Source: Magicicada septendecula | Taxonomy: Eukaryota; Arthropoda; Insecta; Hemiptera; Cicadidae | Length of the DNA stretch: 64,000 nucleotides | Assembly: GCA_034769895.1 (NCBI GenBank) | Contig: CM068369.1 | Location: 145,287,574-145,351,573, forward strand | Direction: 5' to 3' | Shown: positions 43,174 through 54,447 of the stretch, piece after piece | Layout: the number at the start of each line of letters is the position of its first letter | Numbering within the stretch: the first letter of the stretch is position 1 | Made by a program: the position numbers and the translations under genes | Notes under the pieces: generated by a model | What the model was told of the DNA's origin: nothing | Databases searched by the model: none | Seen by the model: only the letters and a program-made list of their open reading frames with translations

Positions 43174-45546
43174 TCATATTTGACTCGTGTCGCGACAATA
43201 TCGCAACGCAGTATCATACAGGACATTAGATTTAAAGTTCAGCTGATCATTTAAAACATGTGGCCTGGTAACAGGATTATTATACGCTCTATATATTTCA
43301 AACTCTTCAAGGGCGTTCATGTAACATCTTTTATTACAAAATTGAAGGGGTATCAAGTTGGTATGAAAATTAGTATAGTTGTGATTTTCATCACTAAGAT
43401 GTTTAGCGAATTTAGATTTTACATTTTCTGTGTTATGAAAATAAGTGGGTGGCTTATGTTCAACAAACCTCTTGAGAAAACCACGGCCCGTTTGGCCCAC
43501 ATAAAAAGCATCACAACTATTACATATTAATTTATAGATCCCTGTTTTCTTTTCAAGGACGGTTGGTTCCCAAGTACGAAGGCTATTTAAAATGTTATTT
43601 GTAGTCTTATACGTGACAACAACGTTTGACTTGTTTAAAACAGAAAGAATTCTAGGTAGAAAGCTTATGTAAGGTATAGAAATGTATTTATGTACACTGT
43701 CCCCAGGTGCCCTTAGCGTGTTTGCGTTTTTTCGTCTCATATGTTTTTTAAGGATATTATTTACTACTGCTTTTTTGTAGCCATTGGTGACCGCAATGTG
43801 TTTAATTGTATTTAGTTCGTCTTGATAATCCTTGTCGCTGAGGGGCAATGATAAGAGGCGGTTAACCATGCTGTGGAAAGCAGCCATTTTCTGCGATACC
43901 GAATGATAAGATGCGGCATGTATTACAGTGTCAGTTGTAGTGGGTTTCCTATAAATATTAAACTCCAATTTATTAATGTTTCTGGTGACCGTCAAATCAC
44001 GAAAATTTAATTTTCCACTGTCCTCGTGCTCCAGTGTACACTGTATATTGTTATTAATACTGTTTAAATATGTGTGTAGCCTATCTATTTGTCTATGTGT
44101 GCCTTTATAGATCAAAAAGGTGTCGTCAACATACCGGCCATAAAATATTATGTTATCATTGTACACACTATTGGAAAAAATAAAGGAGTTTTCGAAATGG
44201 TTTAAGTACACTTCAGCAAGGAGGCCAGAGAGTGGAAAACCCATTGCCACACCATCATGTTGGCTAAAGAATTGCTTGTCATGCGTGAAATAATTCTGGT
44301 TAAGAATCACCTCCAAAAGATTCATCAATTCATTAATACTTTCAACATTCAATTTATTAGTATTGACGAGGTTATTTCTCAAAATTTGTAAGGTATCAGC
44401 AACCGGTATATTCATATATAAATTAACAATATCAAACGAAACCAGCTTATGATGAGGTTCGATCTTTAGATCCTTCACTTTATTGACAAAATCGATATTA
44501 TTGGTTATGCTGTGACTATTAACTATGTTTATGTTGCATTTAATGACGTTTACCAATTTCTTAGCTGTTTTATAACCAGGTGCGGTAGTGAAGTTAATTA
44601 ACGGTCTTATCGGAACACCAGTCTTATGTAATTTTGGTAACCCTGTCAATGTGGGTGCCCTTGAATTGATGGGCTTTAACGATCGTCTAGTTCGCTCATC
44701 AAACAAATGCACACTCTTATTTATGCCCCGATTTAGACACTTGACGTATTGTTCAGTAGGGTCCGAGTTTAATTTCTCAATATTGTTGTTAGCGATAAAG
44801 TTCCGTATCTTATCAGTATAATCACTATTGTCCATAATGACAACAGTGTTGCCTTTGTCAGCCTTGATTACGAGAGCACAGTTGTCTGACAGTTTGCGCT
44901 TTAAACCCGTTAAGATATTGCGTTCTTTATTATAATTATTAAAAGTACATGGAACTGAAGAATAAGTATTAGTATTCTGGTTTCTTATGATATTACTGAG
45001 CTTATTATTGATTAAAATTCGCGCCTCATCTTGGACCTTCTGGTCTTCTATTGCTTTGACCACAGCTTCAGCATTTATAATTTCAGCAGCAATATGTTTA
45101 TGGCTGAAGTTAGATTTTGAACGAGGTAAATTATAATTTAAGCCCTTTTTCAACAAATTAGATTCTTCTTTAGTTAGATCTATTGATATTAAGTTCTGCA
45201 ATCGTGTATAAAATTTATGTTTACAGGCAATGTTGTTGGCATCCTGCTGTTGTCTCTCTAATAACCTTTGGAATTTGCTTGTTTGCTTGCTACGCATTTG
45301 ATAAATAATTCGCTGTATGTCATTGTTTATGAAATCAAGATAGTTATCAAGCAAGGCCGGGTGTACGTCATTAAGTAATTGCAAATGTACTCTGTATAAT
45401 CTTGAATTGAGATGGGATTTTTTCTTGTATAACGATTTTAATTCTTCTTTAATTCTGTACAATTCTGCGTGCAAATTTATCAAATGCGTAGCACGCAAAC
45501 AAGAATTATCAAAGCAAACAATGCAAACACTGTTCAGAAATTTGTT
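43174..45546 (-). CDS. Penelope-like reverse transcriptase with GIY-YIG endonuclease
   Basis: Open for 790 codons without a break. Residue numbers here are counted from the TTG at 45498. A charged N-terminal region (HAELYRIKEELKSLYKKK) is followed by the RT: KADKGNTVVIMDNSDY (about 215), RAPTLTGLPKLHK (about 283), catalytic FDIVNLYMNIPVAD (about 354), GVAMGFPLSGLLAEVYL (about 425) and GRYVDDTFLIYKG (about 455). The C-terminal GIY-YIG nuclease reads GIYKLICNSCDAFYVGQTGR (about 650), with the catalytic R/E-type H-K-P-P-T segment after it. This is the standard RT plus GIY-YIG layout of Penelope elements, which reverse-transcribe at a nicked target. There is no ATG near the N-terminus: the upstream stop is TAA at 45547-45549 and the first in-frame ATG is about residue 70, so it may be 5'-truncated, spliced or start at a non-ATG codon. 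It could still make an active enzyme. Confidence 0.93.
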   Translation of the reverse strand, partial: NKFLNSVCIVCFDNSCLRATHLINLHAELYRIKEELKSLYKKKSHLNSRLYRVHLQLLNDVHPALLDNYLDFINNDIQRIIYQMRSKQTSKFQRLLERQQQDANNIACKHKFYTRLQNLISIDLTKEESNLLKKGLNYNLPRSKSNFSHKHIAAEIINAEAVVKAIEDQKVQDEARILINNKLSNIIRNQNTNTYSSVPCTFNNYNKERNILTGLKRKLSDNCALVIKADKGNTVVIMDNSDYTDKIRNFIANNNIEKLNSDPTEQYVKCLNRGINKSVHLFDERTRRSLKPINSRAPTLTGLPKLHKTGVPIRPLINFTTAPGYKTAKKLVNVIKCNINIVNSHSITNNIDFVNKVKDLKIEPHHKLVSFDIVNLYMNIPVADTLQILRNNLVNTNKLNVESINELMNLLEVILNQNYFTHDKQFFSQHDGVAMGFPLSGLLAEVYLNHFENSFIFSNSVYNDNIIFYGRYVDDTFLIYKGTHRQIDRLHTYLNSINNNIQCTLEHEDSGKLNFRDLTVTRNINKLEFNIYRKPTTTDTVIHAASYHSVSQKMAAFHSMVNRLLSLPLSDKDYQDELNTIKHIAVTNGYKKAVVNNILKKHMRRKNANTLRAPGDSVHKYISIPYISFLPRILSVLNKSNVVVTYKTTNNILNSLRTWEPTVLEKKTGIYKLICNSCDAFYVGQTGRGFLKRFVEHKPPTYFHNTENVKSKFAKHLSDENHNYTNFHTNLIPLQFCNKRCYMNALEEFEIYRAYNNPVTRPHVLNDQLNFKSNVLYDTALRYCRDTSQI

Positions 45547-45600
45547 TTATCTTCTATTTAATTTACAGACTCAATAGTTTGCAATGGTTCTATGACCATT

Positions 45601-47558
45601 ACTGATAATCAGATGAAACCAGGGTAACTGTTCTAGAGATCAAGAAAGATCTAGCAGAAGTAGGAACAAATTGAATAAAGAAATAGTTGTACATGAACAC
45701 AATCAGCACTGGAAAATAGTGAACTTTCTTAAAACATGTTGGAATGATACATCTAACAGAACTTTTTACTTTCAGAAATGGTTTTCCTCTGAAGCCAATT
45801 CAAAACCATGTTGACAGAATGTTTTAGGAACTTATGCTAGCTAGTGATTGGACAAATGACAAGCTGTGTCAAGATGCTGTTGCATAATTACCCAAATTGT
45901 ATAAAAGATAATTCCACATTGCCCATAGTTGTAAATCAATTTGTCATGTTGAAAATGGAGCCAAATATGGCTGAATTATTATGTTTCTAAGGTATATTTT
46001 ATATGACTATACACAATACACCTTATCTATTACCCATGACAATAATAGGTGGTTGAAGTGTAGTGGATTTCTTGAGTGCTGTAGCCTACTTCAAGCTGAC
46101 TACAAAGGAAAGAAGGAGTTTATTATTCATGGAATAAAGTGTTTTATTTTCAGTTTCAAGAACTGTGCACATTGTTTATAATAACTGTATTTTATTTATC
46201 TTTTTTTCCTACTCTTGACCATATTAAGACAGTGTCTTGTTTCCTTTATTGTGTTTCAATGCATCGTCTCAAGGGAACAATGAAACATTTAAAAAAGCAA
46301 TACTTTTACATCCATTATACACATGAAATAATACACATGACATAAAACAAATCAAAAATTATCATATGTCACAAGTAGTTAAATTTTTCAATAAAAACAA
46401 AGCGCCAACTAAAAATTATGTGTTAGCATTGAAAGTAAAGCTCATTTCAATATAAACGTAAAACAAGAACAGCTGACAAGGTGCATGGGATTTACCAGCC
46501 AAATTATAAATAAGGAACGAAAACTTGGTATGCATCCAAGTAGTAAAAAAGAAAAGCACCAACTCACACAATGTGCCATACACTAGATTACTGATGATAA
46601 TTCATATTATCAGCTGTACTGAAAACATGAATATCTACAAAACTACTCTCATATTTCTGTATTAAAAAAAGAACCTTGATCCACAAAAATTAATGTACAA
46701 ACATCTTCTAATGCATTAAACTGAAATATAAGGTATATTTGTGAACACCATTTGAAATGATTTAAATAACATGCTAATAAAACGATGCACATTTCATGTT
46801 TATTTATAGTACACTATGACAAATAAAGACAAATGTCAAGTGTGATGTCAAGACTTGTCAATTCCTTTTTTTTATTAAAAAAAAAAAAATAGAAATTTTG
46901 TATTATAATAGAGCACAAACATAACAAATCTTATGGGCTAAAATTACACAATTTTTGGTTTACCTAAGAACATCAGGTTATTTGGGTCAACTATCCCTGC
47001 TATTTATATCTTAACTGAATATAAATGGGACACAAAACAGTAGCAAGTTTATCCAAAACTGTGTCACTCTTCCACTACTGTCAAGTTCCCATTTACAAAC
47101 TGTTAATGAATACTGATGGCAGAATATTGATGATTTCATATTTATATTTTACACTGTCCTCTGGTGACAGCATGCAAATTCAATAGTGTACAAGTATCAC
47201 ATCTTTTGATCACAAGTTTTAATTGAGCATAAAGTTAGGTCAAATTATATATTCTCAGAGTTACACAAATTTTGTACAAATCAGAATACACTAGAATTCT
47301 ACTAATCTGGACCACTTGGTCTACATGAAGGGTGCAGGAACTTGTAGTCTTGTAGGTTACCACATATTGCCTTTTAAGCAAATCCCAATTTTTAGAATAT
47401 TTTAGAATAAATTCTGTTATTTTTACTGACATGTTCTCATTTGTATTTTTTATAATTTTTAATTTAAACATAAAGTGAACATAATTCAAAGACTAAACAA
47501 TAAATGAAGATTCAATATAGTAATCCTTACCTTAAGTAAACATCTGTTTGTCATAATG
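45601..47558. other. AT-rich non-coding DNA
   Basis: No frame or element end recognised over nearly 2 kb; probably host intergenic or intronic DNA. Confidence 0.5.
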
Positions 47559-48359
47559 CAACCAACCAGTGGCGCACCCAGGATTTTGGGGGGGGGGAAT
47601 TTTGAAAATTTAGAAACAAGGTGCATAATTTTGGTTTTCCTCATTCTTTTCTTTACAAGGAGCGCTTTTTCCTGGAGAAACGATAATACGCAACTTATAA
47701 GGACCCAATGTTGCAAGAATAGGTAAAAATTAACTTTACTTCATAGAATTTCACTCATGTACGTTCCACCTATAATGCTGCAAAGGCATACTGCACGTGT
47801 AACAATCATACACACAATGTTTGTGAGAATTATGAGTTAAAATTATGTTAAGCACAGGCTTACTAATTTGCATATGATTACTGAATAATCTAAATTACTT
47901 AATCAGTAGACGCCGACTTTATTGAAGTAATAATACAATAATATAGTTAAAATAATCAGACATAAAGCAGTTACGCACTTTGTAGTGGGGATAAGGTGGG
48001 AACAATGTTATACACGTGAGTAGAAAAAGGCCCTTTGAAAATATTAGCCTTCTCCCTAAATGGCGAGTCTACGTACGGAGGTTTGGATTTGATTTCTATT
48101 TCTACTAAACAGTACATATGGACCGTTTTGTAAGAAGAAACAAGCAATAGATACAACAGAGGTACCATACAAAGATTTCACCGAGTTATAAAATGTTTTA
48201 ACATTTAGTAGGCCTACTGCAATTATTTTGTAAACAGCGATTTGGCATGTTGTGTCTATTGCAGTCTTTCTCCAGATCTTCTAGTCGAGCCTAGACATTA
48301 ACAAACATTGTATATTTTGAAGTACATAATAGTTTGTGTACATGTTACGATTCAGGAAA

Positions 48360-48530
48360 AAACGTAATATCGATAAAAATGAGCCTCTGACGAAAACTAG
48401 TTCAAGCTACAAGGTGAAAGTTTAAACATTTTTACCAATAAAAAATTACTGTTCTGAGTCAGTAGTTATATATTTATAATTATTTAATCAACGGACACAT
48501 CATGGACAACATAATCCAGGAATATAGTCA
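48360..48530 (+). mobile_element. PLE 3'-end relic with decayed hammerhead
   Basis: CTGACGA (48387-48393) and GTGAAAG (48414-48420) fit a hammerhead core with a poor stem II. The downstream tail (CTGAGTCAGTAGTTATAT, then CGGACACATCATGGACAACA) is clearly related to the tail of the PLE dimer, which has CGGACACGTCATGGACAACG. Most of the element is missing. Confidence 0.65.
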
Positions 48531-48759
48531 ACATTACCCTCCTGGCAACTTAATTTGTTTGAATAAGTAATATCAATAACAGGCTCGAATGTAAAATGAC
48601 TGTGTGTGTTTAAAAAAAAACAACAGATGTAAATTGTCCATAAAGAACAGGAGAGACAATATTAATGAAAAAATTGTACCAAAACTGTTTAAGTAATATA
48701 ACATTTAATCTCTTACAACCAATTACAAATATTTAGCTCAATTCTTCTATTCCATTAAT

Positions 48760-49893
48760 ATTTCCTTCGCTGTTATTATAACTCAAATCGTCTTCACTGC
48801 TGCTATCCCGTTATTTATTAATTTTGAAACGAACTGTTACATTATACACTCTTTGGTCTGATCTCGCGTAATATTTTCAATTTTCATGGCATGGTCACAT
48901 CTTGATGTGCAATCTACAAAAGAAATAGACTCAAATTCCTTTTTTGGTAAGTTTCTAACACTGTCTATGAAAAATGCACGTTTTTTTATCACGCTTCTTC
49001 ACGATTGCCTAAATCAGTTCTAGGATTAAGATCAGGAAGTCAGGATGATAGAGTGGAAGTCGTAAAATGCAATGTCCATGGTTTGCCAAAACAGTGGTTA
49101 TTATAAGAGTTCTGTATGTATGTTGGTTTACTTTGTTTAATTAGTGAATAGAACTCAGGTTAAGATAAACGAACTAAAGAAATCCCATTATTCACTAACC
49201 AGTTAATCGTGTTTGTCTTTTTGTTAATGATGTTGCAGGTGGATTTATTTATTCATTGAAATTTTCAGCCACATTTGTCGATGATAATGTGCCAAAAGCA
49301 ATAGGAAACTTTTAATAGAATAACACAATAGAGAGTTAAGAGAAAATGTATAAGAAAATTACGGCAATTCAGAGAACGGCATATATCCGCGTTTAACTGA
49401 CATTGAATTCAGTTTCGTCTATGTAAACTATAGGCCGCCGTTCTTCTCTGAATTGCCGTATTTTCTTATATATTTTCTCTTAACTTTCTAATGAGTTATT
49501 CTATTAAAAGTTTCCTATTGCTTTTGGCACGCTTTCATCGAAATCTCATTTGACGAATAATGTGGCTCAGACTAGATGCACTACCATTATAATTAATTTA
49601 TCTATTAAAAATTGTTTAAATTACTTTGAATGTTGGTGTTTCCCCTTCTATGAATTGATATTCGTAAATAATTAATGGAATAGTACACGTCAAAAGTTTT
49701 TATTTCTTTTGTTGAGCACTTTTTATGGGAAGTACTGAAAGATTTTGTCAGCCGTATACGCGCCGGATGCTTCTTTAATAATTCTAAAAACACTACTAAG
49801 AGACACACCGCATGCCTGAGCTACCCTTTTCTGCAACTTTCTTTATGATATTCCCTTATCTTCCGATTTAATAAACTTGTACACGTTATACAT
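48760..49893 (-). pseudogene. IS630/Tc1-type DDE transposase relic
   Basis: Starting from the ATG at 49893, with one frame change, the N-terminal HTH reads MYNVYKFIKSEDKGIS, KLQKRVAQACGVSLSSVFR and IIKEASGAYTADKIFQYFP. The catalytic centre reads YKKIRQFREERRPIVYIDET (around 49480-49412), the first acidic block of a DDE_3-type transposase. Beyond it NKKTNTINWLVNNGISLV and LPDLNPRTDL (second and third blocks, about 49220-49020) are recognisable in mixed frames. The end piece VDCTSRCDHAMKIENITR lies near 48920-48870. I know this transposase type (V-Y-x-F...GVS..T/S-V-x-R-I-x-K-E) from many arthropod genomes. Many stops and the inverted duplication at 49278-49541 make it inactive. Confidence 0.75.
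49278..49541. repeat. ~105-bp inverted duplication inside the transposase relic
   Basis: 49278-49380 and 49437-49541 are inverted copies (about 90% alike by eye). Both contain CCAAAAGCAATAGGAAAC at the outside and GGCAATTCAGAGAA at the inside, with a 56-base loop between them. The right arm is the original transposase sequence. The left arm replaces the part that should follow the first catalytic D. Confidence 0.85.
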
Positions 49894-50302
49894 TATTTTT
49901 CGACTCTAACTATGCATAACTTTCCTTTGCACTGAAATTGACAGGCCATCCAGATTGATCTAGTTCACTCTCCAAAACCAGAAAATATAGCAATAAACTA
50001 AACGCTACGGTTTTGATGAAAACTGGTGTTTTTTGAAAAGTAAGAACACAATTACTATCATGCGCCGTTGGCAAAAGAACAATTTATTCATGTCTTAAAA
50101 CTAACCTATGCTGAATTTTAATTTATCATTTAGTAATAGTAAAAAGGTTACTTTGTAAGAATATAGTAATTAACATATAAAGAAGATACTTTATTTATTA
50201 TGTTCTTACTGTTTGTACATACGTTGATTACAACATTTTTTCCAGATTTTTGGGGGGTTCTAACCCCCAAACCCCCCTCCTGGTTGCGCCACTGCAACCA
50301 AC

Positions 50303-51425
50303 TTACTAACATGGAAAAGTAAAAGTCCTGAGCTAAGTAACCCAAAAGCTATCTGTAATTTACCAGCTCTATTTACATTACGATAATTTTAACTAAACTG
50401 GTTTTATACTATACCACAATATTTCAAAGAAAAAATTATGGATGTACGAGTATATCATATGGAAACAAAATATTGTAATATTACAGATTGTTAAGCAATT
50501 ACATAATTTGTATAATGCTTGAACAACCTTGTAAGAATGAAACAATTGAAGAAACCACTGGAGACATTAATTACAAAGAACCATGCAATTTTCTCTCCAC
50601 GTGTTTATAATGAAAAAAAAAATTAAAACTACCATTTTTCTTCCATTTTTTGAACATCATTTGATACTAATTACCATCATTTCATTTACATGATCTACAG
50701 CACCTTTAGTAACAGGCTATAATTGCAGTAATGTTGAATACAAAATTTTAACATGTTGCTGAATCTTAAGTTCAACTGCTCTTTGAGTTGCAGTGCTGGT
50801 TTAACCCCGTTTTGCTTCCGCCTTTTACACACAAAACATGTTTTAAATAAGAGATTAAAATGATGGAAAACTATCTTCAAAACGTCTGAGATCACAGAAA
50901 CTGATATTTGTGTACATATCCTTAACTGCGAGATTACTTATGAATATATTTTAAAAACAAAATGAATTGTAAATTTTAAGACAAAAATATATATAATAAG
51001 GTTTTATTTACAGTGGCTTCCACTTTTGTATACCGATATTTTATTTTTCCCAAGAAGGAAGAGCCTATCTAAATGTATTAGTTTATCAATGCCATGTCTG
51101 TTCTTATAATTGATACAGAAAAAAAAAAATTAGCAGTCAGGAAGAAATGGAAGTTTATATTACTTAAGTTTTAATACACACATACACTAGAGAATGTGAA
51201 TCAAAACTAATAAACACAAAAAGTGACAACAATGAGTAAATTAGTGTGAAAGATAAAAAGATTTAAAATATTAAAATAGAGAAAATGGAAAGAATTACAC
51301 TAAAAAGAATACTGTACTTTGTGTAGTAATAAAAATTATGAAAATACTTTCTACAGCAAACCTGTTTGAGATGAGATAGAGGAAAACAAAGATCTGCTTC
51401 AGAGGGATATAAACAGTTTTTCGAC
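50303..51425. other. AT-rich non-coding DNA
   Basis: No convincing gene. A 31-codon open piece at 50515-50605 (MLEQPCKNETIEETT...) is too short to call. The stretch ends at the target duplication of the PLE dimer. Confidence 0.45.
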
Positions 51426-51508
51426 TAGAAAGTTCACTAAATATCACTATTACATTAACGACTCGGAACACTAGGTTTTTTATAAGTAAAAGCATAAAGT
51501 TTTACCTT

Positions 51509-51554
51509 ACAGCCTGAACCGGTTTTCTCCTTTTAAAGGCTTCTTCAGAGGCTG
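51509..51554 (-). ncRNA. Hammerhead ribozyme motif at the left PLE end
   Basis: Mirror copy of the motif at 60645-60690: CTGAAGA core, CCTT/AAGG stem II, GAAA, self-complementary ACCGGT, and outer CAGCCT/AGGCTG pairing. Confidence 0.8.
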
Positions 51555-53167
51555 CCGCTGGTAGCGCTGTCCGTCTTGTTGTGGGTGACGGAATCGAATT
51601 TCGAAAGATCGATGCTGTGTGTGTGGGGTGAGATATGTTCGAATAATGCGTGCGATTTGAATTGTGTCTGTTCGTTTAGGATGTCGTTTTTATTTGTTTT
51701 TGTGTGTTTGTATATTTCCAATTGTTCTAGAGTGTCTAGTTTTCGGCCTTTTGTGTGTACGTGTAGAATGTTCATGTTATTGTCGATGTTTTTATATGTG
51801 TGGTTTGCTTCAATGAGATGGTTTGCAAAGGTGGATTCTGTAGTGGAGTGGAGTGCCTTTGTGTGTACAATGTATCTCTGTTTGAAGCTACGTCCTGTCT
51901 GACCTATGTAGAATTTATTGCAATTTAGCTTGTAAACACCGGGTAGATCGAATTTGTTTTGTGCTTTGTGCGTGTTTTGATAGTGTGTGTTCTGTTTTGT
52001 TAGTAGTTTTGTAAGCGATTCTGTATCCTGCTTTTTTGAGTTTGTGGGCTATTTTTTCAGTTTGTTTGTTGATGTATGTTAGTGTTATGAATTTGTTGTT
52101 TTCTGTCTTTGTCTGTTTTGTGTAGGAGTTTACTGACTATTGTTCTGTCATATCCGTTAGATTCTGCTAGATATTTTATCGTGTTTAGTTCGTCTTTGTA
52201 GTCTTTTTCATCTAAGGGATGTTGTTAAGTCTATGTATCACGGTTCTGAAAGCAGCTAGTTTGTGTTGTATTGGGTGATTGGAGGTGTTGTGTATTAGTG
52301 TGTCAGTTGTAGTTGGTTTTCTGTATATACTGAATTTGTGTCTGTGTTCTAGTTTTGTGATGGAGAGGTCTAAGAAGTTTATGGTATTGTTGTGTTCGTA
52401 TTCGGCAGTAAAGGTTATATTTTTATGTATTTTGTTTATGTGCGTTAGTAACTGTTCACATTGTCTTTTGTTTCCCCTGTATAGTATTAGAATGTCATCA
52501 ACGTATCTGTGCCAATATAGTATTTTATGTGAGTGTCTGTCATTGTTTGTGAGTATTTTTGTTTTTTCTATGTTTTGGAGGAAGACTTCTGCTAGAATGC
52601 TGGATATGGAGGAGCCCATGGGTAAGCCATCGTTCTGTGTATAGTATTTATTGTTATAAGTAAAGTAGTATTGTTTTGTGATAACGTTCAGAGTTTCTGT
52701 TATTTCGTTGATAAGTTCGTCTGGTGTGTTGTTCTGTTTGAGTTTGTTTTGTAGGATGGTGATTGTTTCAGAGATTGGGATGTTTGTGTACAGGTTTTTA
52801 ATGTCAAAGGAGGCTAATGTGGCATTATGGGGGATGTGTATGTCTTTTATTTTTGTTACTAGGTCTGTGTTGTTTTTACGGCAATGTTGTTGTCTAGTTG
52901 TGTGTGTTGTCTGATAATTTTGTCTAGATATTTTGCGAGTTTGTGTGCAGGGGCTTTACGGTAGTTGATAATGGGGCGGATCGGAATATCTTCTTTTTGG
53001 ATTTTGGGAAGCGCTTGGAGGGTAGGGGCTGATGGTCGGATTTGTTTCATGTAGGGCTTCTGTTTGTGTGCCATTATGTGTTTGGCTTTGTTGACTAGTT
53101 GTTTTACTGTGTTTTGGTATCTGTCAGTGAGGTCGTGTTTTAGTTCTGTGATGTTGTTCTGTTCCAT
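51545..53167 (-). pseudogene. PLE RT/GIY-YIG gene, left copy, 5'-truncated
   Basis: The protein begins within the RT, at MEQNNITELKHDLTDRYQNT (53167). It continues with KQIRPSAPTLQALPKIQKED, motif A FDIKNLYTNIPI (about 52800), MGSSISSILAEVFLQ (52619), YVDDILILYRGN (about 52510), INFLDLSITKLEH and YRKPTTTDTLIH, a GIY-YIG block around 51960-51900 and the tail SHALFEHISPHTHSID to a stop at 51545. The first about 200 residues expected for a PLE are absent. The frame changes near 52859, near 52212 and again before 51775. It cannot encode an active enzyme. Confidence 0.92.
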
Positions 53168-54002
53168 GAAGTTTTGTCCTTTTTTGTGTAGGTTGTCTGT
53201 GGGGATGATTAACCAACCTACACAAAAAAGTACAAAACTTCATGGAACAGAACAACATCACAGAAGTAAAACTCGACCTCACCGACAGATACCAAAACAC
53301 AGTAAAACAACTAGTCAACAAAGCCAAACACATAATGACACACAAACAAAAGCCCTACATGAAACAAATCCGACCATCAGCCCCTACCCTCCAAGCGCTT
53401 CCCAAAATCCATAAAGAAGATATTCCGATCCGCCCCATTATCAACTACCCTAATGCCCCTGCACACAAACTCGCAAAATATCTAGACAAAATTATCAGAC
53501 AACACACACAACTAGACAACAACATTGCAGTAAAAAACAACACAGACCTAGTAACAAAAATTAAAGACATACACATCCCCCATAATGCCACATTAGCCTC
53601 CTTTGACATTAAAAACCTGTACACAAACATCCCAATCTCTGAAACAATCACCATCCTACAAAACAAACTCAAACAGAACAACACACCAGACGAACTTATC
53701 AACGAAATAACAGAAACTCTGAACGTTATCACAAAACAAAACTACTTTATTTATTCTATATATTAATACGTGAAGAGAAAACTTTGTACCCCTTTTTAAG
53801 CATATTGCGCGCACGGACGAGTGTGAGATTTGGCATAGTTAAAGTTTATATGGAGAAGGAATGCAGAAAGCTAAAATTTATATATGTGTTACAAATACAT
53901 TAAATTAAATTAAATAAAACATTCATTTGCACTTGAAAATTCATTTAAACTTTTTCAAACAATGGTAAATGTTAAAAATAAAATAATTTTGTTGCCAGGC
54001 AA

Positions 54003-54269
54003 CAATAGTCTGTGGAGTGTGTCAAGGCAAAAAAGCGTTTATTTTATATTTTTTATTAGATATCTGTGTTTTATATATTAATGTGCAGTTGAAAGTGAAA
54101 TACAGCTTGCTTAATACTGACAGATTGACTGAATGAGCTGTGAATTTTGTGTGATTTCAAATGTTCCTTTTTCAATAGTCTGTGGAGTGTATGTCAAGGC
54201 AAAAAAGCGTTTATTTTATATTTTTTATATTAGATATCTGTGTTTTATATATTAATGTGCAGTGGAAAG
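54003..54269 (+). repeat. ~93-bp direct repeat in the Helitron 5' leader
   Basis: 54003-54095 and 54173-54269 both read CAATAGTCTGTGGAGTGT and end ATTAATGTGCAGT(T/G)GAAAG. The second copy has a few extra bases. It lies just upstream of the Rep/helicase start. Confidence 0.9.
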
Positions 54270-54447
54270 CAAAAGGAAAATTTTGTAGCAGCAATTTGAA
54301 TTGACTTACTCTCGCCTAATTATTATTGGTGGTTTCAAAAAAGTGAGTACATTTTAGTATTTTTAAATTAAACCCTGTCTAATCTTAGTTTCAGTAATTT
54401 CATTACATGTTTTTTTTTACATTCAGATATTCGCACCTACTTCCATT

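Larger units (their letters stand above)
42890..45600 (-). mobile_element. Penelope-like element with open RT/GIY-YIG frame
   Basis: One long protein frame on the minus strand is followed by a 3' tail with a hammerhead-like motif. It is a different family from the PLE dimer at 51436-60801; the proteins share only conserved motifs. Exact ends are not defined. The left end is placed near 42890, where the tail similarity in layout stops, and the right end near the start of the open frame. No target duplication was identified. Confidence 0.8.
47567..50294. mobile_element. Element with hAT-type ends and 8-bp duplication
   Basis: The left end CAGTGGCGCACCCAGGA and the inverted right end CAGTGGCGCAACCAGGA are followed inside by G-rich runs. 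The 8-bp target duplication CAACCAAC is at 47559-47566 and 50295-50302. Ends of the CAGNGGCGNANCCAGG type with 8-bp duplications are typical of hAT elements. The interior has no hAT transposase. It holds an IS630/Tc1-type transposase relic on the minus strand and a PLE 3' relic. Either these are nested insertions in a non-autonomous hAT, or the ends belong to that transposase. Confidence 0.85.
51436..53195 (-). repeat. Left arm of the PLE inverted repeat
   Basis: Near-identical inverted copy of 53214-53753 plus 59573-60762. Small differences include single-base changes and indels that break the frame at different places in the two arms. Confidence 0.92.

Noticed and set aside
43460-43550. GIY-YIG motif as a homing endonuclease
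   Set aside because: Fused behind a Penelope-type RT, the standard PLE layout.
50515-50605. Possible exon MLEQPCKNETIEETT...
   Set aside because: Too short, and the upstream AG does not give a continuous frame.
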